Of a DNA stretch of 13,561 nucleotides, positions 6,153-12,676 are shown one piece after another. Under the pieces are notes generated by a model, which ran no database searches, had not been told where the DNA came from, and worked only from the letters and a program-made list of their open reading frames with translations. This DNA comes from an uncultured Verrucomicrobiales bacterium (GTDB lineage: Bacteria; Verrucomicrobiota; Verrucomicrobiia; Verrucomicrobiales; Akkermansiaceae). Position 1 is the first letter of the stretch. Every line of letters begins with the position of its first letter. Where the stretch lies: positions 1-13,561 of the forward strand of contig CALBVA010000003.1 of the NCBI GenBank assembly GCA_937969125.1, written 5' to 3'. Made by a program: the position numbers and the translations under genes.

Positions 6153-6650
6153 ATGATTCTCGCTTGGCTCGACCTTTCCATCACCCTCGTGATCATTGCT
6201 CACGTGGTTGTCAGTCTTCTTCTGATCCTCGTCATCCTGATGCAACGCCCAAAGCAAGAGGGGCTTGGTGCTGCCTTCGGCTCAGGTATGACTGACGCTG
6301 CCTGGGGTGCCCGCACCACTGACGTCCTTCAAAAAGGCACCGTTTACCTCGGAACATTATTCTTCGTTTTTTCGCTCGTTCTTGCGATTTTGATGGGCAA
6401 GAAAAATTCCATCGACGGAAAAAATTTCGCATCGGATGGTGCCTCTAAGGTGGAGCAAAATCAGGAAGATCCACCTGCTCCTTCCGATATGGTTCCCGCA
6501 CCCGTAGAGAAGAGCGAAGCGGAAAAGATGAAAGAAGAATTGGAAAAGGCCGGTCTCCCCCTTCCTGCTGAGCCCCCTGCACCTGCTGAGCCCCCTGCGC
6601 CCGCTGAGACCCCTGCACCCGCCGAGACCCCTGCACCTGCTGGCGAGTAG
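6153..6650 (+). CDS. secG: Preprotein translocase subunit SecG with Pro/Ala-rich tail
   Basis: SecG is the small accessory subunit of the SecYEG inner-membrane channel and helps SecA-driven export. The 165-residue product has two transmembrane helices (about 7-30 and 64-82) joined by the conserved cytoplasmic loop MQRPKQEGLGAAFGSG. The core ends near residue 85. The rest is unusual: an acidic/charged linker (KSEAEKMKEELEKAGL) and then a Pro-Ala-Glu repeat from about residue 138 to the end, against about 75-110 residues in total for many SecG proteins. The tail is encoded by an 18-bp tandem repeat. It would lie on the same side as the C-terminus and may be a flexible tether or simply unconstrained. 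The gene starts a likely three-gene transcript with the rhomboid and aminotransferase genes. Confidence 0.93.
   Translation: MILAWLDLSITLVIIAHVVVSLLLILVILMQRPKQEGLGAAFGSGMTDAAWGARTTDVLQKGTVYLGTLFFVFSLVLAILMGKKNSIDGKNFASDGASKVEQNQEDPPAPSDMVPAPVEKSEAEKMKEELEKAGLPLPAEPPAPAEPPAPAETPAPAETPAPAGE
6564..6645 (+). repeat. 18-bp tandem repeat (about 4.5 copies) in the secG 3' end
   Basis: Units begin at 6564, 6582, 6600 and 6618, with a partial fifth at 6636; the first unit reads CCTGCTGAGCCCCCTGCA. Each encodes a six-residue Pro-Ala-Glu-(Pro/Thr)-Pro-Ala block. The first two units carry GAGCCC and the next two GAGACC, so the copies fall in two pairs. Since 18 is divisible by three, copy-number change would keep the frame. 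Confidence 0.9.
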
Positions 6651-6682
6651 GCTCTCAATCAACCTTTCATCCTCCAGAGAAC

Positions 6683-7855
6683 ATGGCCGAAACCGCTTTG
6701 CCGGCTTGGGCTCGTGAGGATGCTTTTCCGGAGAAGCCGGATCTAGCGCCCTACGGCTGCTGGGACGAAAAAGGGAATCTTACACCCTTTGAGGATTTCG
6801 ATGGGCTCAAAAAATATCTCGCCGCCGGTAAAGGGAAGCTGGCTTGGGTCTGGCTCCCGGAGCACCCCCGGCTGATCGCTCCTGAGGAGCACCCACCGTT
6901 GGCCTCTGCGATTAAAATGCGCCGTCGTCTCTTCGCTGAAGATGACTTCTCCGATGCTAAAAGAGGAGGTCTGATTTTTGGTGGCCTCTTGATTTGGTCC
7001 ATCTACGCTGCTCTAAAAAATGGCGGACTTACTGGCTTGGGACAGTCGCAATCTCTCGGCATTGCCCTTTTGCTACTCTTGTTTTTTGCCGCTCGCCCAC
7101 TCTGGGAAGGCTGGAAGGGGCGGAAAGAACTTGCCGTATTTTCCAAGGAGTCGCTTCGGGAAGAAATTCCCGAGGCACGTTTCGAGCTCTGGCTCGGTTC
7201 TCAGAAATCCCCTTTCACCCAAACGCTTCTAGCCTTGCTCATCGCGGCAGGAGCCGTCCAATTTTTCACCTCGGGAAATGGCATTCAGGAAGCGGGACTC
7301 ATTAAGCCTCTCTATCACCTCGGTGAACGATGGCGCATATTCACTGCCGTCTTTCTTCACGGGAATGCTCTCCATTTCTTCATGAATGTCAGTGCCCTTT
7401 GGTATCTCGCACGGCGGGCCGAAGTCCTGGCCCGGTGGCCTCACTTGCTAACGGTGTTCTTTGTAGGCATTCTCGGCTCGGGTTGGGCGACTGTCAGCTT
7501 ACTCCCCACCCACACTTCAGTGGGCGTTTCCGGAGCTGTTTGTTCCCTCCTGGGCTTCCTTCTCGTCTTTGAAGTACTTCATCGCCCACTCGTTCCCAGA
7601 CCGGCCCGCCGCCGAATGCTCGGGATCCTGATCTCTCTGATCGTGATCGGATTCATTGGCTTTAAATTTATCGATAACGCCGCTCACCTTGGCGGCCTTC
7701 TCGCCGGTGCGGCCTATGCCGCGCTCGTTTTTCCAAAGAGTGCCTCTTCCCACCGGCCGGTCATCCTTGGTCGCGATCTCGCGATCGGTGCTGTCGCTCT
7801 GGCCCTCATTGTCCTTTCCGGAATTGGTGCCATTGTTGCAATGATGACCCGCTGA
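6683..7855 (+). CDS. Rhomboid-family intramembrane serine protease
   Basis: This is a 390-residue inner-membrane protease that should cleave transmembrane substrates within the bilayer. The rhomboid core occupies about 178-350. It has HGNALHFFMN (His226, His231, Asn235) in the second core helix, the catalytic Ser283 in SVGVSGAVCSLLG, and the catalytic His335 in IDNAAHLGGLLAGA. All active-site residues are present, so it should be active. A seventh hydrophobic helix follows (about 363-387). Unusual is the N-terminal extension: a soluble region (about 1-92) containing YGCWDEKGNLTPFEDFDGLKK (Tyr24 to Lys44), then two further hydrophobic segments (about 95-112 and 125-140). Substrates are unknown. 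The gene lies 32 bases after secG and 12 before the aminotransferase gene. Proximity to secG may reflect membrane-protein biogenesis, but this is weak evidence. Confidence 0.92.
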   Translation: MAETALPAWAREDAFPEKPDLAPYGCWDEKGNLTPFEDFDGLKKYLAAGKGKLAWVWLPEHPRLIAPEEHPPLASAIKMRRRLFAEDDFSDAKRGGLIFGGLLIWSIYAALKNGGLTGLGQSQSLGIALLLLLFFAARPLWEGWKGRKELAVFSKESLREEIPEARFELWLGSQKSPFTQTLLALLIAAGAVQFFTSGNGIQEAGLIKPLYHLGERWRIFTAVFLHGNALHFFMNVSALWYLARRAEVLARWPHLLTVFFVGILGSGWATVSLLPTHTSVGVSGAVCSLLGFLLVFEVLHRPLVPRPARRRMLGILISLIVIGFIGFKFIDNAAHLGGLLAGAAYAALVFPKSASSHRPVILGRDLAIGAVALALIVLSGIGAIVAMMTR

Positions 7856-7867
7856 CCTGCGTGAACC

Positions 7868-9118
7868 ATGTTGCCTGATATTAAAACGGCTATTCCGGGA
7901 CCTCGTTCCCTCGAACTCGCGGATCAGCTCCGCCGCTATGAAAGCCGAAACGTCACTTACCTGGATGACAGCTGGCCCGTATTCTGGGAGCGTGCCGAGG
8001 GCTGCAACGTCTGGGACGCCGATGGAAACCGCTTCCTGGACTTTACCAGCGCTTTTGGTGTGGCCGGCTTGGGACACCGAAATCTTGAAATCGTCTCAGC
8101 CCTCCACGCCCAGTCTGATCAACTTCTTCACGGTATGGGGGATGTCCACCCCACCGCGCTAAAGGGGCAACTTTGCGAAGAGCTTTCCAAAATCACCTAT
8201 GGGCGCTGGAAGGCCGGCGAGGCGAAGGTCGTCCTTTCGAATTCCGGTTTCGAATCCATCGAGACCGCGCTTAAAACTGCCCGCCTCGCCACTGGCAAGC
8301 CCGGCGTCCTCGCTTTCTCCAATGGCTACCACGGCCTCGGTTACGGAAGTCTCCTTGGCACGGACCTCCCGAAATTCCACGGGCCTTTCGATGACCAGCT
8401 CGCTGATATCACCACCCGTCTGCCCTATGGTGAGATTCCGGAGCATTTTCCCGCCTCCGCGAGTATCGGTGCCGTCCTCGTCGAACCCATCCAGGGACGC
8501 GGAGGGAAAGTCGTCCCGCCTCCCGGTTTCCTCGCCGGCCTCCGCTCCTGGTGTGATGCCAATGGTGCCCTTCTCATCTTCGATGAAATCTACACCGGCT
8601 TCCACCGCAGCGGGAAACTCTTCGCTTGCGAGTGGGATGGCGTCGTCCCGGATCTCATCTGCCTTGGTAAGGCTCTGAGTGGGGGATTTCCCATCTCCGC
8701 CTGTGTCGGCAAATCTTCCGTCATGGACGCCTGGCCCACTTCCACCGGCGAGGCCCTCCACACAAGCACCTTTCTCGGTCATCCAGTCGGCTGTGCCATG
8801 GCGCTAAAATCTCTCGAGATCCTCCAACGCCAGGAAACTATCGAGTTGGTCGCCTGGACCTCGGACCTCCTCAATCAGAAGCTCATTACCTTATCCTCCC
8901 GCTCACAAAAAATCCGCGGCCTGCGCGGTCGCGGATTGATGAGAGGAGTCGAGCTAACTGAAAATGCCGGCCCCCTCCTCGGGGAATTATTGAAGAATGG
9001 CCTCCTCTTCCTCGCTGACGGCCCGGAGGGAAATATCCTCTCCTTGACACCTCCTTTCTCCATTTCCGAGACTGAAATGGACTTTGCGATGGATGTGATC
9101 AGTGAAGTTCTAAGCTAA
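7868..9118 (+). CDS. Class III PLP-dependent aminotransferase
   Basis: This is a 416-residue enzyme of fold-type I, subgroup III (GabT/ArgD/BioA/HemL kind), cytoplasmic. Seen in order: WDADGNRFLDFTSAFGVAGLGH (residues 49-70), the cofactor loop SNSGFESIETALKTAR (124-139), VEPIQGRGG (205-213), the cofactor-ring Asp239 in LIFDEIYTGF, the Schiff-base Lys268 in CLGKALSGGFPIS, phosphate-binding Thr301 in STFLGHP, and GLRGRGLMRGVEL. Length and motifs are those of an active enzyme. The amino donor is not determined; acetylornithine, GABA, beta-alanine or a diamine are all possible, and the usual SNSGAEA motif reads SNSGFES here. It is the last gene of the secG-rhomboid transcript. Its stop overlaps the convergent downstream gene by nine bases. 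Confidence 0.93.
   Translation: MLPDIKTAIPGPRSLELADQLRRYESRNVTYLDDSWPVFWERAEGCNVWDADGNRFLDFTSAFGVAGLGHRNLEIVSALHAQSDQLLHGMGDVHPTALKGQLCEELSKITYGRWKAGEAKVVLSNSGFESIETALKTARLATGKPGVLAFSNGYHGLGYGSLLGTDLPKFHGPFDDQLADITTRLPYGEIPEHFPASASIGAVLVEPIQGRGGKVVPPPGFLAGLRSWCDANGALLIFDEIYTGFHRSGKLFACEWDGVVPDLICLGKALSGGFPISACVGKSSVMDAWPTSTGEALHTSTFLGHPVGCAMALKSLEILQRQETIELVAWTSDLLNQKLITLSSRSQKIRGLRGRGLMRGVELTENAGPLLGELLKNGLLFLADGPEGNILSLTPPFSISETEMDFAMDVISEVLS
8911..8937. repeat. Inverted repeat inside the aminotransferase gene
   Basis: AATCCGCG (8911-8918) and CGCGGATT (8930-8937) are perfect 8-base inverted arms around 11 bases. They encode the conserved IRGLRGRGL stretch, so protein constraint and GC-rich codons can explain them. 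Confidence 0.4.
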
Positions 9119-9610
9119 CACTAAACGCTCATCGCTTTCGAGAACCGCCGAAAGACTCTCCCAACCTTCAGACGTCTGAAGGTTAAAAATCGCGAGGTAA
9201 AGTGTCACCAACTTCGGGTCATACTTCTCCACCAAAGTGTCAACGGTCGTCTTCAATTTTTCGGCATCCAGTTCTTCTGGAAGCGCTCCCTCCACCGCGC
9301 CTTCACCGTCATGAGGGATCTCCATTCCGTCGCAGAATGTCACTAGAAGATCCTTTTGCCCCTTCATGAAGTAAGCCTGGAAGAGGTGCTCACCGATGCT
9401 GTCGCAGGGGCGGAGCTTCAGCGTTTTGTGCAGCCACGCGATCTGCTCCGGAACCGACTTTTTCTCCACAAAAACCGGACGAAGCTTCCGGTTTGCGGCC
9501 AGACTGCCGACCACTGTCTTATAAAGCTGGCGTTCATTTTCACGAATCCAGATGAACATGTCGTTCACAAGGGCGGGGTCAATTTTCTGATAGATTTCGA
9601 AGGCGTTCAC
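9110..9610 (-). CDS. Conserved-looking hypothetical cytoplasmic protein
   Basis: I do not recognise this gene. With the GTG start at 9610 it has 166 residues and begins VNAFEIYQKIDPALVNDMF. An ATG at 9700 would add 30 residues (PKIHPCPLLLPSWRWSVDS and more) that look like translated spacer, so the GTG is preferred. The protein is acidic, with no signal peptide or membrane segment, and appears mostly helical (FIWIRENERQLYKTVVGSLA; EQIAWLHKTLKLRP; EKLKTTVDTLVEKYDPKLVTL). The pattern of short helical pairs resembles a small helical-repeat or regulatory protein, but that is only an impression. The gene is convergent with the aminotransferase gene and overlaps it by nine bases. Its C-terminal coding part carries a perfect 22-bp palindrome. 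The GTG overlaps the stop of a doubtful 75-codon frame as GTGA. Confidence 0.72.
   Translation of the reverse strand: MNAFEIYQKIDPALVNDMFIWIRENERQLYKTVVGSLAANRKLRPVFVEKKSVPEQIAWLHKTLKLRPCDSIGEHLFQAYFMKGQKDLLVTFCDGMEIPHDGEGAVEGALPEELDAEKLKTTVDTLVEKYDPKLVTLYLAIFNLQTSEGWESLSAVLESDERLVLA
9163..9184. repeat. Perfect 22-bp palindrome within the hypothetical gene
   Basis: AACCTTCAGAC (9163-9173) is followed without spacer by its exact reverse complement, GTCTGAAGGTT (9174-9184). On the minus strand it encodes Asn-Leu-Gln-Thr-Ser-Glu-Gly, near the end of the hypothetical protein. It lies 45 bases beyond the aminotransferase stop, so that gene's 3' untranslated RNA would also contain it. No T-run follows in either direction, so it is not a standard intrinsic terminator. 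Confidence 0.85.
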
Positions 9611-9849
9611 AGGTTTCTGTAAGTTGAGATTAAGTTGCGGCGAGTCAACACTCCACCTCCATGATGGCAAGAGCAAAGGGCAGGGATGAATTTTAGGCAA
9701 GCCAAGCCCGGTGACTTGCTCGTTAGGTCAAATTTAGAATGGCCTTTTTGTATTAACGCGCTTTTTACCAATCTTTTAGATTGAAATTTGACGTTGATAT
9801 CTTCACTTGATGGCCTGGTGGCTTTCGCGGTCACGAAATAGGGTTGCCA
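9611..9849. other. AT-rich structured spacer between kdsD and the hypothetical gene
   Basis: This 239-base spacer is clearly richer in A and T in its middle (about 9720-9800) than its flanks. It holds a 9-base inverted repeat, GTCAAATTT (9727-9735) and AAATTTGAC (9784-9792), with a further hairpin CAATCT-TTT-AGATTG (9769-9783) against the right arm. TTAGGTCAA occurs at 9723-9731 and again at 9850-9858, the latter covering the end of kdsD. A 75-codon minus-strand GTG frame (9834 to 9607) crosses it but uses codons rare in the neighbours (AGA, ATA, TTA, CTA), so I do not call it as a gene. Confidence 0.5.
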
Positions 9850-10821
9850 TTAGGTCAAGCCGTATTGGGAAAGATCCTGAACATCGACCAAGCCTACCAC
9901 TCTGTCGTTTTCGCCGAGGACGATGAGGTCATCGATACGGTTTTCGCGGAGAATTTTAACGACTTCGACGGCGAGGTCATTCTCGCGAACTGAGACGGGA
10001 TTCTTCGTCATGTTTTCGCCGACCAGAGCGTCACCGATTTTGCGATTTTCCTGGTAGCCACGCACGAAATCCCCATGGGTGAAGATTCCAAGGAGGACCT
10101 CATTGGAATCCACGATCACGGCGGCACCGGTGCGGGCGCGGTGCATGGCGAGGATGGTGTCCTGAATGGTGTTTCCAGGGATGACTTTGGCGATTTCATG
10201 ACCCGGGCGCATGATGTCGCGGACCCGGGTGAGGAGGTATTTTCCGAGGCTGCCTCCCGGGTGAAGTTCGGCGAAGTCCTCGGCGCGGAAGCCGCGTTTC
10301 TCAAGGAGGACCATGGCGAGAGCATCGCAGAGGCCGAGCATGTTTGTGGAGCTGGAGGTCGGAGCGAGCTGGAGAGGGCAGGCCTCCTCGCGGACGCAGG
10401 TATCCAGGACGATGTCGCTGTGCTTGGCGAGCGTTGAGGAGGTTTTCCCGGTGACTGCGATGATTTTGGCAGCGCGTTTTTTGACGTGGGGGAGGAGGGC
10501 CATCATCTCGGCAGTTTCGCCGGAATGACTGAGTGCGACGACGAGGTCTCCGTTCGAAAGAAGGCCGAGATCGCCATGCAGGGCATTTTGGCAGCTCAGT
10601 GAGACGGCGGTCGCTCCGGTGCTGTTAAGGGTGGCGACAAATTTATGTCCGATGCTTTCGGACTTGCCGACTCCGATCACCACGATCTTTTTTTCGGCGA
10701 AGAGGGTGTCATTGAGGGCCTCTACGGCGAGCTCGAAGCCATGGTCCAGCTGCCCGGAGAGGTGTTGGAGCTGGGCGATTTCGATTCCCAGGACATCCCG
10801 TGCTTTCGCGATCAAATCCAC
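9850..10821 (-). CDS. kdsD: Arabinose-5-phosphate isomerase, KpsF/GutQ family (SIS + two CBS)
   Basis: KdsD interconverts D-ribulose 5-phosphate and D-arabinose 5-phosphate, the first step to Kdo for the lipopolysaccharide core. I start it at the GTG at 10821 (323 residues), because the text after it (DLIAKARDVLGIEIAQLQ) aligns with the E. coli enzyme N-terminus and the length then fits the family (about 325). The frame extends to an ATG at 10941, which would share its CATG with the divergent transporter start. The SIS domain (about 30-175 from this start) contains VVIGVGKSESIG, NSTGATAV, ALHGDLG, ALSHSGET, EEACPLQLAPTSS and the LHPGGSLG motif. Two CBS domains follow (from about DIMRPGHEI to the end). 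The common KSGHIG motif reads KSESIG here. An LPS-type ABC transporter and a glycosyltransferase lie next door. Confidence 0.93.
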   Translation of the reverse strand: MDLIAKARDVLGIEIAQLQHLSGQLDHGFELAVEALNDTLFAEKKIVVIGVGKSESIGHKFVATLNSTGATAVSLSCQNALHGDLGLLSNGDLVVALSHSGETAEMMALLPHVKKRAAKIIAVTGKTSSTLAKHSDIVLDTCVREEACPLQLAPTSSSTNMLGLCDALAMVLLEKRGFRAEDFAELHPGGSLGKYLLTRVRDIMRPGHEIAKVIPGNTIQDTILAMHRARTGAAVIVDSNEVLLGIFTHGDFVRGYQENRKIGDALVGENMTKNPVSVRENDLAVEVVKILRENRIDDLIVLGENDRVVGLVDVQDLSQYGLT

Positions 10822-10893
10822 GCTGGAGACAATGCCAGAGAGCCAAAGGGAGGTCAATGTCGTGCGCGGGGCAGGAAGTGAGGTCACATCCCG

Positions 10894-10899
10894 TATAAG
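10894..10899 (+). promoter_or_regulatory. Possible -10 element for the ABC transporter gene
   Basis: TATAAG at 10894-10899 is the only TATA-like hexamer between the kdsD GTG and the transporter ATG at 10940. No acceptable -35 element is found about 17 bases upstream. It counts only as a candidate, and it depends on kdsD starting at 10821. Confidence 0.15.
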
Positions 10900-10939
10900 T
10901 CTGGAGATAGCTCGGCTGGGCAGGTAGCCTCTGCCGTTC

Positions 10940-12676
10940 ATGTCGCGCTACCGGCCTTACTTTAAATATTTCAAACCTGTCCGCTGGCACTTCTTCGGAA
11001 GTGTCATCGCCGGGCTCGTCTATGCCGCAGCTACCGGGGCTGGTCTGCCGTTGGCGGCGGATGCCATCTTTCCTCTGATCTTTGAATCGGAGAGCGCAGG
11101 GGGGCAGGATCAGGGCAATTGGTTCGTAGATCTGGTGCAAGGGTGGTTCGGTGATCTAGAGCGTGAGACCCTGGTGTTGATCGCCTGTGCCTGGCTCCCG
11201 GTCATGTTTTTCTTTCGCTCGATCGGAGGGTTCTTCAGTACGTATCTGATGAGTTTCTGTGGCTTCAGAATGCTTGAGCAACTCCGCGAGGATGTCTTCC
11301 GTAAGCTTCAAAAACTACCGGTCTCCTACTTCCACAAGTATCAGTCCGGTGACCTTCTTGCGCGGCTCGTCGGTGATGCCGAGCTTCTCCGCCGGACCAC
11401 TTCGCGTGCCGCGGTTGATCTGATCATGCAGCCCGCCACCCTGATTGGGGCTTTGGCTTATCTTGTTACGAAGGCAATGAACAGTGAAGGCACCTCGATG
11501 GTCCTCATTGCTATTCTTTCGATTCCGATCTGCGTGATTCCGCTTCGCATGATTGCGAAGAAGCTGGGACGGAAGGCGAAATCCCTGCAGGCGAGCGCGG
11601 GTGACCTTAGTGGGCAGATCGCCGAGAGCCTTCAGGCTCCGATGGAAATCCGAGCCTATAATCTGCAGGAGACTGTGGTGGAGAGATTCCGGGATCGGGT
11701 GAAATTGATCATCAAATATTCCCTGAAGGTGGTGAAATATCGTCAGTTGATTTCGCCCGCCGTCGAGTTCATCGCGGTACTCGGACTGAGTGTGGCGATC
11801 TACATGGGGGCGGCGAATGATATGACTCTTGGCAGCTTCATGGCGATCGGGATGGCTCTTTATCTCAGCTACGAACCGGTCAAAAAACTTGGTAAGATCC
11901 AGACTCTTTTTAAGGAGGGAGAGGCCGCGATTGACCGTTTGGAAGACATCCTTCTCGCTGACGACAAGCTCGCTGAACCTGTCTCTCCTCAAAGGCCTCA
12001 GATTTTTTCCAGCGGGGTAAATTTTGACAATGTTTCCTTTGGTTATGGGGAGGAATTGGTGCTGAGAAACATCAACCTTCGCGTGCATCCGGGCGAATGC
12101 GTGGCCCTCATTGGTGCGAGCGGGGGAGGGAAGTCGAGCCTCTTTAATCTTATCCCACGGTTCTATGATGTGAGTGGGGGCGCGGTCTCGGTCAGTGGCA
12201 TCGATGTGCGTCAGTGGACCAAGAGTGAGCTCCGCGATCAGATCGCTATCGTCACCCAAAATCCCGTCCTCTTCCGTGGGACGATCAAGGAGAATATTCT
12301 TCTTGGGAAGCCCGGGGCTTCCGATGAGGAAATCGAAAACGCCGCCCGCAGCGCAAACGCGCATGACTTTATTCTCGCCCAGGAAAAGGGCTATGACACC
12401 GAGCTTTCAGAAGGTGGAAAGAGTGTTTCAGGCGGCCAGTGTCAGCGGATTGCTATTGCCCGGGCCTTCTTGAAGAATGCCCCCATCCTTCTTCTCGACG
12501 AGGCAACCAGTGCCCTCGATAACGAAAGTGAGGCGATTGTGCAGGCCGCGCTCGCGAAGCTGATCAAAGGTCGCACTACCATCCTGATTGCGCATCGTCT
12601 CACGACGACCCGGATCGCGAGCCGGGTGATTGAGATCGAGCACGGTGAGATTATTTCCGAGCGTTCCGAGGCTTAG
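10940..12676 (+). CDS. ABC transporter, fused permease-ATPase, MsbA-like lipid exporter
   Basis: This is a 578-residue half-transporter that works as a homodimer, of the size and layout of MsbA, the flippase moving lipid A-core across the inner membrane. The transmembrane domain (about 1-335) has hydrophobic spans near 20-45, 78-103, 160-178, 186-205 and 272-310, and a coupling-helix region YFHKYQSGDLLARLVGDAE. The ATPase domain (about 355-575) shows Walker A GASGGGKS (392-399), Q-loop Gln440 in VTQNPVLF, signature VSGGQ (496-500), Walker B ILLLDE (516-521), D-loop SALD and H-loop His552 in AHRL. All catalytic elements are intact. The substrate is inferred from the neighbours (kdsD and a glycosyltransferase); a peptide or drug exporter of the same family is possible. 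Its stop overlaps the convergent glycosyltransferase by four bases. Confidence 0.92.
   Translation: MSRYRPYFKYFKPVRWHFFGSVIAGLVYAAATGAGLPLAADAIFPLIFESESAGGQDQGNWFVDLVQGWFGDLERETLVLIACAWLPVMFFFRSIGGFFSTYLMSFCGFRMLEQLREDVFRKLQKLPVSYFHKYQSGDLLARLVGDAELLRRTTSRAAVDLIMQPATLIGALAYLVTKAMNSEGTSMVLIAILSIPICVIPLRMIAKKLGRKAKSLQASAGDLSGQIAESLQAPMEIRAYNLQETVVERFRDRVKLIIKYSLKVVKYRQLISPAVEFIAVLGLSVAIYMGAANDMTLGSFMAIGMALYLSYEPVKKLGKIQTLFKEGEAAIDRLEDILLADDKLAEPVSPQRPQIFSSGVNFDNVSFGYGEELVLRNINLRVHPGECVALIGASGGGKSSLFNLIPRFYDVSGGAVSVSGIDVRQWTKSELRDQIAIVTQNPVLFRGTIKENILLGKPGASDEEIENAARSANAHDFILAQEKGYDTELSEGGKSVSGGQCQRIAIARAFLKNAPILLLDEATSALDNESEAIVQAALAKLIKGRTTILIAHRLTTTRIASRVIEIEHGEIISERSEA

Noticed and set aside
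7517..8077. 186-codon minus-strand frame across the rhomboid/aminotransferase junction
   Set aside because: It is antisense to two well-supported genes and shows no domain or start context.
8159..8782. 207-codon minus-strand frame opposite the aminotransferase
   Set aside because: It is antisense to conserved PLP-enzyme motifs; the Gly/Glu/Asp-rich text is a codon-bias artefact.
9163..9184. Intrinsic terminator for the aminotransferase at the 22-bp palindrome
   Set aside because: The plus strand continues with A residues and the minus strand with GGGAG, so the required T-run is missing on both strands.
9607..9834. 75-codon minus-strand frame between kdsD and the hypothetical gene
   Set aside because: It starts at a GTG without a ribosome site, uses codons rare in its neighbours (AGA, ATA, TTA, CTA), and runs through the AT-rich repeat block. 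Its tail is not protein-like. The GTGA overlap with the next gene keeps it as a remote possibility only.
10919..10935. GGCAG/CTGCC hairpin just before the ABC transporter start
   Set aside because: The stem is only five base pairs and the sequence also encodes the alternative N-terminus of the long kdsD frame; it is not distinctive enough to call as a regulatory element.
11315..12364. 349-codon minus-strand frame opposite the ABC transporter
   Set aside because: Despite its length it is antisense to the full set of ABC ATPase motifs. Its composition (many His, Arg and Asp, no domain) is that of a shadow frame.
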